In this document: positions 36,430 through 45,953 of the stretch, piece by piece
Position numbering within the stretch: the first letter of the stretch is position 1
Layout of the letters: every line of letters begins with the position of its first letter
From: Gemmatimonadota bacterium
GTDB lineage: Bacteria; Gemmatimonadota; Gemmatimonadetes; Gemmatimonadales; GWC2-71-9
Direction of reading: 5' to 3'
NCBI GenBank assembly: GCA_009692115.1
Contig: SHZU01000003.1
Coordinates: forward strand, 161,079-225,078
Length of the DNA: 64,000 nucleotides
Position numbers and translations under genes: made by a program
The notes under the pieces: model-generated
Told to the model about the DNA's origin: nothing
The model's database searches: none
Seen by the model: only the letters and a program-made list of their open reading frames with translations

Positions 36430-36458
36430 AAGCTAGCCGCGAGATAGGTTTAGGACAA
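36430..36458 (-). promoter_or_regulatory. Promoter of the yceD-rpmF-plsX-fab operon
   Basis: On minus: -35 TTGTCC (36453-36458), 17-bp spacer, -10 TAGCTT (36430-36435). The yceD ATG begins 8 nt after the -10, so the 5' leader should be only one or two bases, similar to kdsB. Confidence 0.65.
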
Positions 36459-36463
36459 GGAGT

Positions 36464-36895
36464 TCAGCCCCAGAGATTGGCCCGCTCCGCCTCGGTAAAG
36501 AAGAACCCGATTTCGCGCGCCGCATTCTCGTCGCTGTCCGAGCCGTGGACCGCGTTCCTCCCCTTGGATTCAGCGAAGAGCTTCCGGATGGTGCCGGGGG
36601 CCGCTTCGGCGGGGTCAGTGGCGCCAATGGCCGTCCGGAAGGCCTTGACGGCGTCGTCATGCTCGAGCGCCATCGGAAAACACGGCCCGCTGGTCATGAA
36701 GTCGACCAGCTCCTGGTAGAACGGTCGGCCCCGGTGCACGTCGTAGAACGCCTCCGCCTCGACTCGGGAGAGCCGCGCCAGCTTCCCGGCCCGGACCTTC
36801 CAACCGGCCCGTTCGAGATGGGCGATGATATTGCCGGTGTTGGCTTTGGCAACCGCGTCGGGCTTAACAATTCCTAGGGTCAATCGGCCAGCCAT
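36464..36895 (-). CDS. ndk: Nucleoside diphosphate kinase
   Basis: 143 aa. It transfers gamma-phosphate among nucleotides through a phosphohistidine. Motifs: [57 protein letters not shown] and the active-site [20 protein letters not shown]. It lies 9 bp after sucD in a succinyl-CoA synthetase cluster, where GTP/ATP exchange by Ndk is useful; the same linkage occurs in other bacteria. Confidence 0.97.
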   Translation of the reverse strand: MAGRLTLGIVKPDAVAKANTGNIIAHLERAGWKVRAGKLARLSRVEAEAFYDVHRGRPFYQELVDFMTSGPCFPMALEHDDAVKAFRTAIGATDPAEAAPGTIRKLFAESKGRNAVHGSDSDENAAREIGFFFTEAERANLWG

Positions 36896-36904
36896 GGAAT
36901 CCTC

Positions 36905-37777
36905 TTATTTCAGGCGCTGTTGGATCAGTTGAACGACGTCGGCGGGACGCTCCATCACGCTGACGCCGGCGGCTTTGAACGCCGCGATCTTTTCGGCGGC
37001 CGTTCCGGACGACCCCGAGACGATCGCGCCGGCGTGGCCCATCCGGCGTCCCGGCGGCGCGGTCTGTCCGGCAATGAATCCGACCACCGGCTTGGTCACC
37101 TGCTGGGCAATGAATTCCGCGGCCTTCTGCTCGTCCGTTCCGCCGATTTCGCCCATCATGACAATGGCGTCGGTGTCAGGGTCGGCCTGGAACGCGGCGA
37201 GCACGTCGATGAAGTTGGTGCCGATGACCGGATCGCCGCCGATTCCAACGCAGGTGCTCTGGCCAATCCCGTGCTTGGTGAGCTGGTTGACGACCTCGTA
37301 GGTCAGGGTACCGCTTCGGGACACCAGACCGACGCGGCCCGGCAAGCAGATGTTGCCGGGGATGATCCCGACCTTGGCCACCCCGGGGGTAATGAGCCCC
37401 GGGCAGTTCGGCCCGAGCAGCCGGGCGCCCTTGTCCCGAACGAACGGCATGACCTTCGTCATGTCGAGAACCGGAATGCCCTCGGTAATGCAGACGATGA
37501 AGGCGATCCCGGCGTCAGCGGCCTCCGCAATGGCCGCAGCGGCGAAGGGCGGCGGCACATAGATGACCGAGGTGTTTGCTCCGGTGGTTTGGACGGCCTC
37601 GGCGACGGTATCGAATACGGGGACCTTGGCTTCAAATTGCTGGCCGCCCTTCCCCGGCGTGACCCCGGCGACCACGTTGGTGCCATACGCCAGCATTTGC
37701 TTCGAGTGGAACGACCCGTCCCGTCCGGTAATGCCTTGGACCACCAAGCGGGTCGAGGCGTTGACGAAAATGCTCAT
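36905..37777 (-). CDS. sucD: Succinyl-CoA synthetase subunit alpha
   Basis: 290 aa. CoA-binding Rossmann domain at the N-terminus: [38 protein letters not shown]. Later [37 protein letters not shown], and the phosphohistidine loop [18 protein letters not shown]. It catalyses succinyl-CoA to succinate with substrate-level phosphorylation in the TCA cycle. It overlaps sucC by 4 bp. Confidence 0.97.
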   Translation of the reverse strand: MSIFVNASTRLVVQGITGRDGSFHSKQMLAYGTNVVAGVTPGKGGQQFEAKVPVFDTVAEAVQTTGANTSVIYVPPPFAAAAIAEAADAGIAFIVCITEGIPVLDMTKVMPFVRDKGARLLGPNCPGLITPGVAKVGIIPGNICLPGRVGLVSRSGTLTYEVVNQLTKHGIGQSTCVGIGGDPVIGTNFIDVLAAFQADPDTDAIVMMGEIGGTDEQKAAEFIAQQVTKPVVGFIAGQTAPPGRRMGHAGAIVSGSSGTAAEKIAAFKAAGVSVMERPADVVQLIQQRLK

Positions 37778-38913
37778 TTGGCCCCCTTGGCGAGCGCGAC
37801 CGCCTGCTTGACGGCCTCATCCATGTCGTTCAGTGCTTTCATGCCGACCCCTTCGAGAATCTTGATCGCTTCCTTCTCGTTGGTGCCGGTCAGGCGAATG
37901 ACGATCGGGACCTCGACCTTGAACTGCCGGGTGGCCGTTACGATACCGTTGGCCACGTCGTCGGTCCGGGTAATGCCGCCGAAGATATTGAACAGGATGA
38001 CTTTCACGGCCGGATCGGCGGTGATGATCTTGAGCGCGTCGACCACTTTCTCCGGGTTGGAGCTCCCGCCGATGTCCAAGAAGTTGGCCGGTTCGCCGCC
38101 GTAGTACTTGACCAGGTCCATAGTGGCCATTGCCAGGCCCGCTCCGTTCACGACGCAGCCGACATTGCCGTCGAGCTTGATGAACGTGAGGTTGGCCTTT
38201 CGGGCGGCAACTTCGCTCGGAGCCTCGGCGGTTTCGTCGCGCAGGGCGGCGAGATCCCGGCGCCGATCGAGTTCATTGTCGTCGATCGAGATTTTGGCGT
38301 CGAGGGCCAGGACTTTGCCGTCCGGGGTCGTCGCGAGCGGGTTGATCTCGGCCAGGGAGGCTCCGTTGGCCATAAAGGCCGCGTAGAGTTGCTCCATGAT
38401 CTTCGCGGCCGCCCGCACTTGGTCGAAGTTCTGGTACAACTTGAGGGCCAGACCTAACGCCTGGTGCGGAAGGAGTCCGTACCGGGGATCGACCGCCAGG
38501 CGGTGAATCTGCTCGGGCGTCTTGGCGGCCACTTCCTCGATGTCGACCCCTCCAGCCGGGCTCACCATAAACAGCGGCCGTTGCGACTCGCGGTCCATGA
38601 TCAACCCGACGTAGCATTCGGTGACGATGTCGGCCGCGGGAACCACCAAGACCTTTTCAACCACCAGGCCCTTGATGGTCATGCCGAGAATGCGAGTGGC
38701 GTGTTCCTTCGTTTCGTCGGGGGTCTGGGCCAATTTGACCCCGCCGGCCTTCCCGCGGCCCCCGGAATGCACTTGCGCTTTGACGACGACCGTGCCGCCG
38801 AGCCGGCGCGCAATTGCAGTGGCCTCGTCGGGGGTGGAGGCCACCCCGCCATCGAACATCGGGACTCCGTGAACCTTGAGTAGTTCGCGGGCTTGGTACT
38901 CGTGGAGGTTCAC
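37774..38913 (-). CDS. sucC: Succinyl-CoA synthetase subunit beta
   Basis: 379 aa, GTG start. ATP-grasp subunit: [59 protein letters not shown], and the C-terminal [19 protein letters not shown]. It is the first gene of sucC-sucD-ndk. A promoter lies at 38967-38995, leaving a leader of roughly 47 nt that contains a short inverted repeat touching the start codon. Confidence 0.97.
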   Translation of the reverse strand: MNLHEYQARELLKVHGVPMFDGGVASTPDEATAIARRLGGTVVVKAQVHSGGRGKAGGVKLAQTPDETKEHATRILGMTIKGLVVEKVLVVPAADIVTECYVGLIMDRESQRPLFMVSPAGGVDIEEVAAKTPEQIHRLAVDPRYGLLPHQALGLALKLYQNFDQVRAAAKIMEQLYAAFMANGASLAEINPLATTPDGKVLALDAKISIDDNELDRRRDLAALRDETAEAPSEVAARKANLTFIKLDGNVGCVVNGAGLAMATMDLVKYYGGEPANFLDIGGSSNPEKVVDALKIITADPAVKVILFNIFGGITRTDDVANGIVTATRQFKVEVPIVIRLTGTNEKEAIKILEGVGMKALNDMDEAVKQAVALAKGAK

Positions 38914-38929
38914 ATTCCCCCCGGGGAAT
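38914..38929. promoter_or_regulatory. Inverted repeat over the sucC ribosome-binding region
   Basis: ATTCCCC (38914-38920) and GGGGAAT (38923-38929) flank CC and directly precede the sucC GTG. It could hide the ribosome site in RNA or act as an operator. The loop would be only 2 nt, so a DNA-level site is easier to accept. Confidence 0.35.
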
Positions 38930-38966
38930 GAAGCGTTAGTGGGGAGCGAGCAAGTTCTGGGCGGAA

Positions 38967-38995
38967 AAGGTAGCCGGTGGCTTAAGCCTAAACAA
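38967..38995 (-). promoter_or_regulatory. Promoter of sucC-sucD-ndk
   Basis: On minus: -35 TTGTTT (38990-38995), 17-bp spacer, -10 TACCTT (38967-38972). It lies in the 91-bp gap between the UPF0182 gene and sucC. Confidence 0.6.
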
Positions 38996-39004
38996 TGCCT
39001 TGAC

Positions 39005-41425
39005 TTACGGCTTAGGGTCGCGGGCCGGGACGCCGGCTGGCCGAAGCAAGGCTCGAAGATACCCGAAGGCCAGGCCGAAGTCCTGAAGGTCGCCCCGTTT
39101 GAGCGCGGCCTCCGCCCGGTCGAGCCACTCCCGGGCCCGCTCCAGGCGCGGTCCGGCGGCCGACCCGACCGCCGCCGGCGCGGCGACTCCGCGAAGGTTC
39201 TGCCACGCCTCGTCGTAGGTCCTCCCCGCTCCGAGCCGGTTGCCGACGGCCAGATTGACGAGGATGAGGGCGCCCTGTCCCGGAATGCCGAGGGCGTAAT
39301 TGGGTTGGTACGCCACCAAGGTGTCGCCGAGGGTCGAGAACCGGATTACGCCGGGGAGGTAGTCGGCTCCGGCAGCCCGGACCGAATCCCGGATTTGTTG
39401 AAAGAAAGGAAACCGGTCCCAGCGCTGCTGGAGCTCCCGCGGCGCGGGAACCGACGAGAGCGTGTCCTCCACGGTTACCCAGCCAAGGCCCCGGGGCCCC
39501 GCCGGCGCGACCAAGAGGGTCGTGACCCGGGTGCCGTCGTCGCCTCCGAACGGGATGCGATAGGGATCGATGGCGAGCCCGCTTCGGGACGATTCACTGA
39601 CCGGGCTGCTCTGGCGCCCCATGGAGGCCACCGAGCGCCCGAGCCAGCCGGGTCCTTGAAGGACCTGAGCTTGGATATCAAGCAACTCGGGCGGGAGGCC
39701 CCGTTGCGCCCCAATCGCGGGCATCAGCGCCGAGGCCGGCTCAATCAGCGGGGCCGCGAGCCGGGCCCACGCCGTGGCCAGGGAATCGGCGTCCGGCCGG
39801 AGATACACGCGGACCTCCCCGCCCCTGGCTCGGACCACCCCAACGAAACCGGCCCGGACCGACCCGACGTCCCGGCCCCGCCAGGCTACCGTCCGGCTCG
39901 ACGGAAAGCGATCAACGGTCAGGTAGCCATCGGACACCCAGTAGACATCGCGGTCGACGACCGTGGGGCGCGGCCGGCCCCAATCGGCGAAGGGCGCAAT
40001 ACCCTGGAGCCGGCTGACCGGGTCGAGGCGCCACGCCAAGCGCTGGCTCGGTCCGGCCCGGAGCACCGGTCCATGTTGCAGCGCCCACGCCAAGGCGATC
40101 CGGCGAGGCGTGCTGTACAGGGCGACGCCGGCTGCCGCCGGGTCGAGATCGAACTCCGGCGCCCCGGGCGCCGCGTGGTGACGCGACAGGGTGACGTATG
40201 GGACGATTCCCGGCGCAAACGCATCATCACCCCATCGGAGCGAGGTCAGCCCGCCGTTCGGTCCCGGTAGGTGGTCGGCCACCGCAACCAAGGACGGGTC
40301 GCCGAGGGGCCGGCTCCGAAGTACAAACCAGATCCGGGTTGGGGCGGCGCCGACCTCGACCATCCCCGGGACGACATCGAGCACCCGGTTGCTGTCGCCG
40401 GTGGCGAGCCGGCCGAGGGCTTCCGCGTCCCAGATCGACGGACCGAGGGTATCCGGAATTCGAGCGCTCCCCTCAACGAGGGGGATGGAGTAGGCCACTG
40501 AATCGACGCCCCGAAGTTGGGAAAGTTCGGCAAGGCCGATCGGGGTTTCCGTGACGCGCGACTGGACCAAGATGTTGCCGCCAAGGACCGCGAGGCCCAG
40601 ACCGACCCACCCAGTCAGCGCGATGACGAACCGGAACTTGAGGGTCCAGAGCAGCGTCAAGACCGCCGCGGTCGCGGCGAAGAGCACGGTCAATTCGGCG
40701 ATGGTGGTCCGGAGCAGAAACTCGGACGGTGCGATGGAGGCGCTCCGGGTGGCGGCCAACCGGTACGGCTCCAAGGCGAAGTGCCACCCGATCAACCCGG
40801 CGGTGGCGATGAGCAGGACGCCAAGCTGGAGCCGTGACTGCGGCGCGAGCCAAAGGCGGCGATCGGCGATCCGCATCGTGCCGCCGAGGGTGTTGATGAA
40901 GACGATCATGACGAGCGACGGGATCACCGTCGTCGCCGCCCGGTCGTAGAGGAGTTCCCAGAGCGGGAGTAACGCGGCAAAGACCCCGAGGTCCACTTGG
41001 AGCAGAAGGTCCGGGACGCCGAACCGGACGCCCTCGGAGGCGAGGAGGGCCGGCAGCAGCCAGGTGCCGGTGCCGCCACCGACTCCGACGCCGGCGATGA
41101 TTCCCACTCCCGCGGCCACGGCATAAACCGACCGTTCCGAGAAGCGGCTGAGGGGCTTGGGGACCTCGCCGGTCTGGAGCAGGATCGACCGAGTTACCCA
41201 GACGAAGTGGCCGACGAACCACGAGATGGCCACCACCAGGCCCAGGAGCTCGAGGGCGCCGGTGGTGATCGCGAACCGAGTCCCGACCAATGCGGCCGAC
41301 TCGGAGACGCGGGCCTCCCAGAGGCGCTCGGTGGCGAACTCGGCCGTCCACCGGCCGAGCACCAAGGTGGAGACGACGGTGGCCACGGCGACCACGAGAC
41401 GCCGTCGCCCGCGCGGCATGACCAT
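39005..41425 (-). CDS. UPF0182 family membrane protein
   Basis: 806 aa. About seven transmembrane helices occupy the first 300 residues. A large extracytoplasmic domain follows with TRIWFVLRSRPLGDPSLVAV, a DVYWVSDGYLTVDRFP segment and VYLRPDADSLATAWARLAAP, then the conserved LPPELLDIQAQVLQGPGWLG region. This matches UPF0182 (COG1615), usually 800-1000 aa, of unknown function. A short acidic tail is lacking or reduced. The ATG overlaps the last base of the phosphomannomutase stop codon, so the two are co-transcribed. Confidence 0.88.
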   Translation of the reverse strand: MVMPRGRRRLVVAVATVVSTLVLGRWTAEFATERLWEARVSESAALVGTRFAITTGALELLGLVVAISWFVGHFVWVTRSILLQTGEVPKPLSRFSERSVYAVAAGVGIIAGVGVGGGTGTWLLPALLASEGVRFGVPDLLLQVDLGVFAALLPLWELLYDRAATTVIPSLVMIVFINTLGGTMRIADRRLWLAPQSRLQLGVLLIATAGLIGWHFALEPYRLAATRSASIAPSEFLLRTTIAELTVLFAATAAVLTLLWTLKFRFVIALTGWVGLGLAVLGGNILVQSRVTETPIGLAELSQLRGVDSVAYSIPLVEGSARIPDTLGPSIWDAEALGRLATGDSNRVLDVVPGMVEVGAAPTRIWFVLRSRPLGDPSLVAVADHLPGPNGGLTSLRWGDDAFAPGIVPYVTLSRHHAAPGAPEFDLDPAAAGVALYSTPRRIALAWALQHGPVLRAGPSQRLAWRLDPVSRLQGIAPFADWGRPRPTVVDRDVYWVSDGYLTVDRFPSSRTVAWRGRDVGSVRAGFVGVVRARGGEVRVYLRPDADSLATAWARLAAPLIEPASALMPAIGAQRGLPPELLDIQAQVLQGPGWLGRSVASMGRQSSPVSESSRSGLAIDPYRIPFGGDDGTRVTTLLVAPAGPRGLGWVTVEDTLSSVPAPRELQQRWDRFPFFQQIRDSVRAAGADYLPGVIRFSTLGDTLVAYQPNYALGIPGQGALILVNLAVGNRLGAGRTYDEAWQNLRGVAAPAAVGSAAGPRLERAREWLDRAEAALKRGDLQDFGLAFGYLRALLRPAGVPARDPKP

Positions 41426-42795
41426 CAGGCCTCGATACCTTGGTCGGCCAGCCAGGCGCGCATTTCGGCATGGTACCGGTTCAATGCCTCCTGGCTGGTT
41501 GCCTCAAACCGCATCACCAGCACGGGCTGGGTGTTGGAGGACCGAAGCAAGGCCCAGCCGTCGGGATAGGCGATCCGCACCCCGTCGATCGGGTTGACCG
41601 GGTAGAGCGAGCGGAAATGGGCGGATGCCTTTTCAACGATCCCGAACTTGACGTCGTCGGGACAGTCGACCCGGAGCTCGGGGGTTGCGAAGGTGCGCGG
41701 GAGATCGGCGATCAGGCGCTTCAGGCCGAACGGTTCCGAAGCGACGATCTCGAGGAGCCGGGCGGCCGCAAACAGGGCGTCGTCGTAGCCGAGGTAGTCG
41801 CCGCCGAAGAAGATATGTCCGCTCATCTCGCCGGCCAGCGGGGCCTGGAGCTCCTTCATGCGGGCTTTGATCAAGGAGTGACCGGTCTTCCACATTTCGG
41901 GCTTGGCTCCGGCGGCGGCGAGCGCCTTTGGCAAGACTTCCGAACACTTGACGTCGAAGATGACTGAGATTCCCGGTCCGAACCGGCGCACCGCATCGCG
42001 GCCGAGGATGACCAGCAACTGGTCGCCGAAGAGAATGTTGCCGTCCTCATCCACGGCGCCGATGCGGTCGCCATCGCCGTCGAAGGCCACGCCGAGTTCC
42101 GCCCCGGTCCGGCGGACGTCGTGAATCAAATCCGCGAGGTTGTCGGGAACGGTCGGATCGGGGTGGTGATTCGGGAAGGTGCCGTCGGACTCACAGAACA
42201 GAGGCACCACCTCGCACCCCAGGGCCGTCAGGGTCCGAACGGCGATCAGGCTGGCAACCCCATTGCCGCAGTCCACCACGACCTTGACCGGCCGGGCGAG
42301 CCGGTGGCGGGAGAGGATGGCCTGCTGGTATCCGTCGAGGATCGAGCTGTCGGTGCGCTGGCTTCCCGATCCGGTCCGCCAGGTTTCCGCCACCATGACG
42401 TCGTAGAGGTGGAGAATCTCGTCGCCGTGGACCGAGTCGCCGTTGAGGACCATCTTGAACCCGTTGAACTCAGGCGGGTTGTGGGACCCGGTGACCTGGA
42501 GGCCGCCGTCGGTTTTCAGGTGGTGCACGGCGAAATAGAGCGCGGGCGACGGGACCATGCCGACATCGACCGCGGTGCCGCCCGCGTCGGTGATTCCCTG
42601 CCGGACGCCCGTGGCGAGGGCGTCGCCGGAGGGCCGGTTGTCCCGCCCAACGGCCAGCACCGGGGCCCGCCCCATCCGTTCCCACGCCGCGGTCGCGAAG
42701 GCTCGTCCTAACGCTCGCGCGAGCTCCGGGGTCAGTTCCGTGCCGACGATGCCGCGGACGTCGTATTGGCGGAAGATTGTCCTGGGCAGGTTCAT
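41425..42795 (-). CDS. Phosphomannomutase/phosphoglucomutase
   Basis: 456 aa alpha-D-phosphohexomutase. The phosphoserine loop is VTGSHNPPEFNGFKMVLNG, the Mg loop VAFDGDGDRIGAVDEDG, the sugar loop APLAGEMSGHIFFGG and the C-terminal phosphate-binding LLRSSNTQPVLVMRFEAT. It interconverts hexose 1- and 6-phosphates, feeding GDP-mannose or UDP-glucose for envelope glycans. Which sugar is preferred cannot be read from sequence. It lies downstream of nuoN after a hairpin. Confidence 0.93.
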   Translation of the reverse strand: MNLPRTIFRQYDVRGIVGTELTPELARALGRAFATAAWERMGRAPVLAVGRDNRPSGDALATGVRQGITDAGGTAVDVGMVPSPALYFAVHHLKTDGGLQVTGSHNPPEFNGFKMVLNGDSVHGDEILHLYDVMVAETWRTGSGSQRTDSSILDGYQQAILSRHRLARPVKVVVDCGNGVASLIAVRTLTALGCEVVPLFCESDGTFPNHHPDPTVPDNLADLIHDVRRTGAELGVAFDGDGDRIGAVDEDGNILFGDQLLVILGRDAVRRFGPGISVIFDVKCSEVLPKALAAAGAKPEMWKTGHSLIKARMKELQAPLAGEMSGHIFFGGDYLGYDDALFAAARLLEIVASEPFGLKRLIADLPRTFATPELRVDCPDDVKFGIVEKASAHFRSLYPVNPIDGVRIAYPDGWALLRSSNTQPVLVMRFEATSQEALNRYHAEMRAWLADQGIEA

Positions 42796-42827
42796 GGTCG
42801 TGACACGCCTCTCCCGCGGATGATACG

Positions 42828-42855
42828 GCCCAGCGACGCCGAAGCGTCACTGGGC
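42828..42855 (-). terminator. Hairpin between nuoN and the phosphomannomutase gene
   Basis: GCCCAG-C-GACGC (42828-42839) pairs with GCGTC-A-CTGGGC (42844-42855) around a CGAA loop. The stem is strong but no T-run follows on minus, so it may slow or end nuo transcription, or protect the 3' end of the mRNA. Confidence 0.45.
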
Positions 42856-42884
42856 AGTAGTAACCCCGACGGAGCGGGCCGAAT

Positions 42885-44387
42885 CTAGCGGCCGATCCGA
42901 TCGAGAACGGTTCCCGCGAACGAGGCCGCGCTCTGGTCCGAGCCGGTCACGAGGATCTGCGGGATCACGCCGAAGACCAAAATCAACACCACGCCGATGG
43001 CGACGGCCCATTTAGCCGCGGGAGGCAACACGGCCCCTTCGTGGGCTTGATCGGACACCGGTTCCCGCATGTAGATCGATCGAACCACCGGCAGATAGTA
43101 GCCGGCCGACACCAAGCTGGTCAGGACGAGGACGATCGCGAGGAGCCGATGATGCTCGGCGGTCACGGCGGTCAAGATGGCCCACTTGCCGATGAAGCCG
43201 AAGGTTCCGGGGAAACCCAGCAGCGAGAACATGCAGATGGTGAGGGCGAAGGCGATCCAGGGCCGGTTGCGGGCCAGCCCGGCGATCGAATCGACGGTCA
43301 CGTCCCGTTCGCCGCCCCGCCCCAAGATCCCGAGGATGCCGAAGGTCGCGAGCGTCGTTAGCACGTAAGCACCCAAGTAGAGCAACGTCGCGCTGGCCCC
43401 GGCCCGGCTGCCAGCCCAGACCGCCGACAGGATGTACCCGGCGTGAGCAATCGAACTGTAGGCGAGCATTCGCTTGATCGAGCGCTGCACCAGGGCGACC
43501 AGGTTGCCGACGATCATCGAGGCCGCCGCCAGGGTTCCGACGAGCGGCTGCCAGGTGTCGATCGAGGTGCCGAAGCCGACCATCAGGACGCGAACCAGCG
43601 CGACGAACCCGGCCACCTTGACGCCGGTGGCCATGTAGGCGGTCACCGGCGTGGGGGCACCGTCATAGACATCGGGGGCCCACATGTGGAACGGGACGGA
43701 GGCGACCTTGAATCCCAGCCCGATCAGAATCAGGGCCACCCCAATGGCCGCCATCGGGGACATGCCGTGTTGGGTAATGCTGGCGCCGACGGCCGTCAGG
43801 CTGGTCTGGCCGGTGGCGCCGTAGACCAGGGCAATCCCATAGAGCAGGAAGGCCGAGGCGAACGCCCCCACCAGGAAATACTTGATGCCGGCCTCGGCCG
43901 AGAGGACGCTCCGGCGATTGAACGCCGCCAGCACGTAGATCGGGACCGACATCACCTCGAGGCCCAGGAATAGCACGATCAGGTCTTCGGCCCCGGCGAG
44001 AAACATCATGCCGGACGTGGCCATGAGGAGCAGCGCGTAATACTCGGGTGCGATCAAGTCCTCGCGTTCGAGATAGTCGAGTGAGAGCAGGATCGCGCCG
44101 GCGCTCGCGATCAAGACCAGCAACAGCGAGGCAAAACGGTAGCCGTCGAGGGCCACCATATGCGGTGGCCCCTCGGCCACCAAGCCGGCACGCCAGAGTG
44201 CCACGAGGACCGCCGTAGCGGCCCCGATGCCCGCCAGCGCCACCCAGCCCGCGAGCTTCGAGTCCGCCGCGGTCTGGTGGCGCCAGGCGTTGAGGAGGAG
44301 CACGATCAAGGCGGTCGCGGTCACCACCAGTTCCGGCAAGAGCGCGATCAAGGTGCCGGCCGGGGTCGTCAGATTGAGGCCGGTCAT
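42885..44387 (-). CDS. nuoN: NADH-quinone oxidoreductase subunit N
   Basis: 500 aa, about 14 transmembrane helices, one of the three antiporter-like proton-pumping subunits of complex I. Family features include FKVASVPFHMWAPDVYDGAP with the pumping lysine/histidine region, VTAYMATGVKVAGFVALVR and MLAYSSIAHAGYILSAVWAG. It is the last gene of the nuo operon, overlapping nuoM by 4 bp. Confidence 0.96.
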   Translation of the reverse strand: MTGLNLTTPAGTLIALLPELVVTATALIVLLLNAWRHQTAADSKLAGWVALAGIGAATAVLVALWRAGLVAEGPPHMVALDGYRFASLLLVLIASAGAILLSLDYLEREDLIAPEYYALLLMATSGMMFLAGAEDLIVLFLGLEVMSVPIYVLAAFNRRSVLSAEAGIKYFLVGAFASAFLLYGIALVYGATGQTSLTAVGASITQHGMSPMAAIGVALILIGLGFKVASVPFHMWAPDVYDGAPTPVTAYMATGVKVAGFVALVRVLMVGFGTSIDTWQPLVGTLAAASMIVGNLVALVQRSIKRMLAYSSIAHAGYILSAVWAGSRAGASATLLYLGAYVLTTLATFGILGILGRGGERDVTVDSIAGLARNRPWIAFALTICMFSLLGFPGTFGFIGKWAILTAVTAEHHRLLAIVLVLTSLVSAGYYLPVVRSIYMREPVSDQAHEGAVLPPAAKWAVAIGVVLILVFGVIPQILVTGSDQSAASFAGTVLDRIGR

Positions 44388-45946
44388 CGGGCCACCTCAC
44401 GAATCGGCACGACCTCTTCGCCGGGGACCGGCATACCCCGCACCGTCATGATGAAGCGGCGGGCCGTGGGCTCCATTTTGTCGAGCACCGGTTTGGGATA
44501 GAGTCCCATCCAGACGATGCCAACCAGCAGCGGAATCAACACGATCAGTTCCCGGCGAGTGAGATCTGGGATGGTTTGGTTTTCCGGCTTGTCGAGCCGG
44601 TTAAAGATCAGGCGCTGGAGGGCCCAGAGCAGATAGGCCGCGGCGAAGATCACCCCAGTCGTGGCCAGGCCTGTCGCGACCGGGTACTCGCGGAAGCTCC
44701 CGATCAGGACCAAGAACTCGCCGACGAAGCCGTTCAACCCCGGGAGTCCGATCGAGGCGAGCGAAACGACGGTGAGGACCAGGCTGAACACCGGGATGAC
44801 CCGGGCCAGTCCGCCGTAGGCGCTGATTTCCCGAGTGTGGCGCCGTTCGTAGAGCATCCCAATCAGGAAGAAGAGCGCGCCCGTCGAGAACCCATGCCCG
44901 ATCATCACCATCAGGGCGCCTTGAACGCCCTGAATGCTGCCGGCCCAAATCCCGAGCATCGCAAAACCCAAATGGCTCACCGAGGAGTAGGCCACCAGTT
45001 TCTTGATGTCCGGTTGGACCATCGCAACCAGGGCCCCGTAAATGATTCCGATGACCGCGAGGGTGACCACGATTCCCTCGACGGCTTGGCTGTACGCCAC
45101 GTTCGGAAAAAACGGCAAGGCGAACCGGAGGAAGCCGTAGGTGCCCATTTTGAGGAGCACGCTCGCCAGGATGACGCTGCCGGCCGTGGGCGCTTCGACG
45201 TGGGCGTCCGGCAACCAGGTGTGGAACGGGAACATCGGGACTTTGATCGCAAAGGCCAGGAAGAAGGCCAGGAACAACCACGGCGCAACCCGCCCCATGA
45301 TCGGCGACTGGGCGTAGGACAACAGGTGGAAATACGAGAACGAGACGGTACCGCTCATGACGGCCGCCACCCGCACCATGACGAGAATGGCCACCAGCAT
45401 CAGGAGGGAGCCCGCCATGGTGTACACGAAGAACTTGAGGGCCGCGTAGAGCCGGTTCTTCCCGCCCCAGATCCCGATCAGGAAGTACATCGGGATCAGC
45501 ATGACTTCCCAGAACACATAGAACAAGAACATGTCGGTGGCGATGAACACGCCGATCATGCCGGTGGTCAGAATCAGGAGGAGGGCGTAGTACCCTTTTT
45601 CCTTCTGGGTGATGGAGTTGAAGCTGCCCAGGACGCACAGCGGCATCAGCATGGTGGTGAGCAACACCATCATCAGGGAAATCCCGTCGATCCCGACGGC
45701 GTATGAGATGCCCCACCCCGGGATCCATGGCGTCGACGACAGGAGTTCCATGGTGCCGTTGACCGTGTCGACCGACCACCAGAGGCCGGCCGAGAGCACG
45801 AATTCAGCGATGGTGACCACCAAGGCCAATCGCTTGGCCACGCCGGCGGGCGCCAGGAAAATGGCCAGGGCCCCCAGGAGGGGCACCGCCAGGAGGGCGT
45901 GGAGAATCCACGCGTTGTAGCTGACCGAGTTCAGGAAGTTGATCAT
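44384..45946 (-). CDS. nuoM: NADH-quinone oxidoreductase subunit M
   Basis: 520 aa antiporter-like subunit of complex I. Motifs: SYAVGIDGISLMMVLLTTM (conserved glutamate/asp region), FYVFWEVMLIPMYFLIGIWG with the key glutamate, IKVPMFPFHTWLPDAHVEAP and YSSVSHLGFAMLGIWAGSIQ. It follows nuoL after 7 bp and overlaps nuoN. Confidence 0.97.
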   Translation of the reverse strand: MINFLNSVSYNAWILHALLAVPLLGALAIFLAPAGVAKRLALVVTIAEFVLSAGLWWSVDTVNGTMELLSSTPWIPGWGISYAVGIDGISLMMVLLTTMLMPLCVLGSFNSITQKEKGYYALLLILTTGMIGVFIATDMFLFYVFWEVMLIPMYFLIGIWGGKNRLYAALKFFVYTMAGSLLMLVAILVMVRVAAVMSGTVSFSYFHLLSYAQSPIMGRVAPWLFLAFFLAFAIKVPMFPFHTWLPDAHVEAPTAGSVILASVLLKMGTYGFLRFALPFFPNVAYSQAVEGIVVTLAVIGIIYGALVAMVQPDIKKLVAYSSVSHLGFAMLGIWAGSIQGVQGALMVMIGHGFSTGALFFLIGMLYERRHTREISAYGGLARVIPVFSLVLTVVSLASIGLPGLNGFVGEFLVLIGSFREYPVATGLATTGVIFAAAYLLWALQRLIFNRLDKPENQTIPDLTRRELIVLIPLLVGIVWMGLYPKPVLDKMEPTARRFIMTVRGMPVPGEEVVPIREVAR

Positions 45947-45953
45947 GGCGACC

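Noticed and set aside
42828-42855. Riboswitch or small RNA in the nuoN-phosphomannomutase gap
   Set aside because: The gap is only 89 bp and holds a single hairpin with no known riboswitch core.
44576-45706. 376-codon plus-strand ORF opposite nuoM, and similar long ORFs opposite nuoL, pyrG, lptA, rpoN and the glycosyltransferases
   Set aside because: High-GC genes give long antisense frames; these have skewed, charged composition and no recognisable domains, while the minus-strand genes are conserved.
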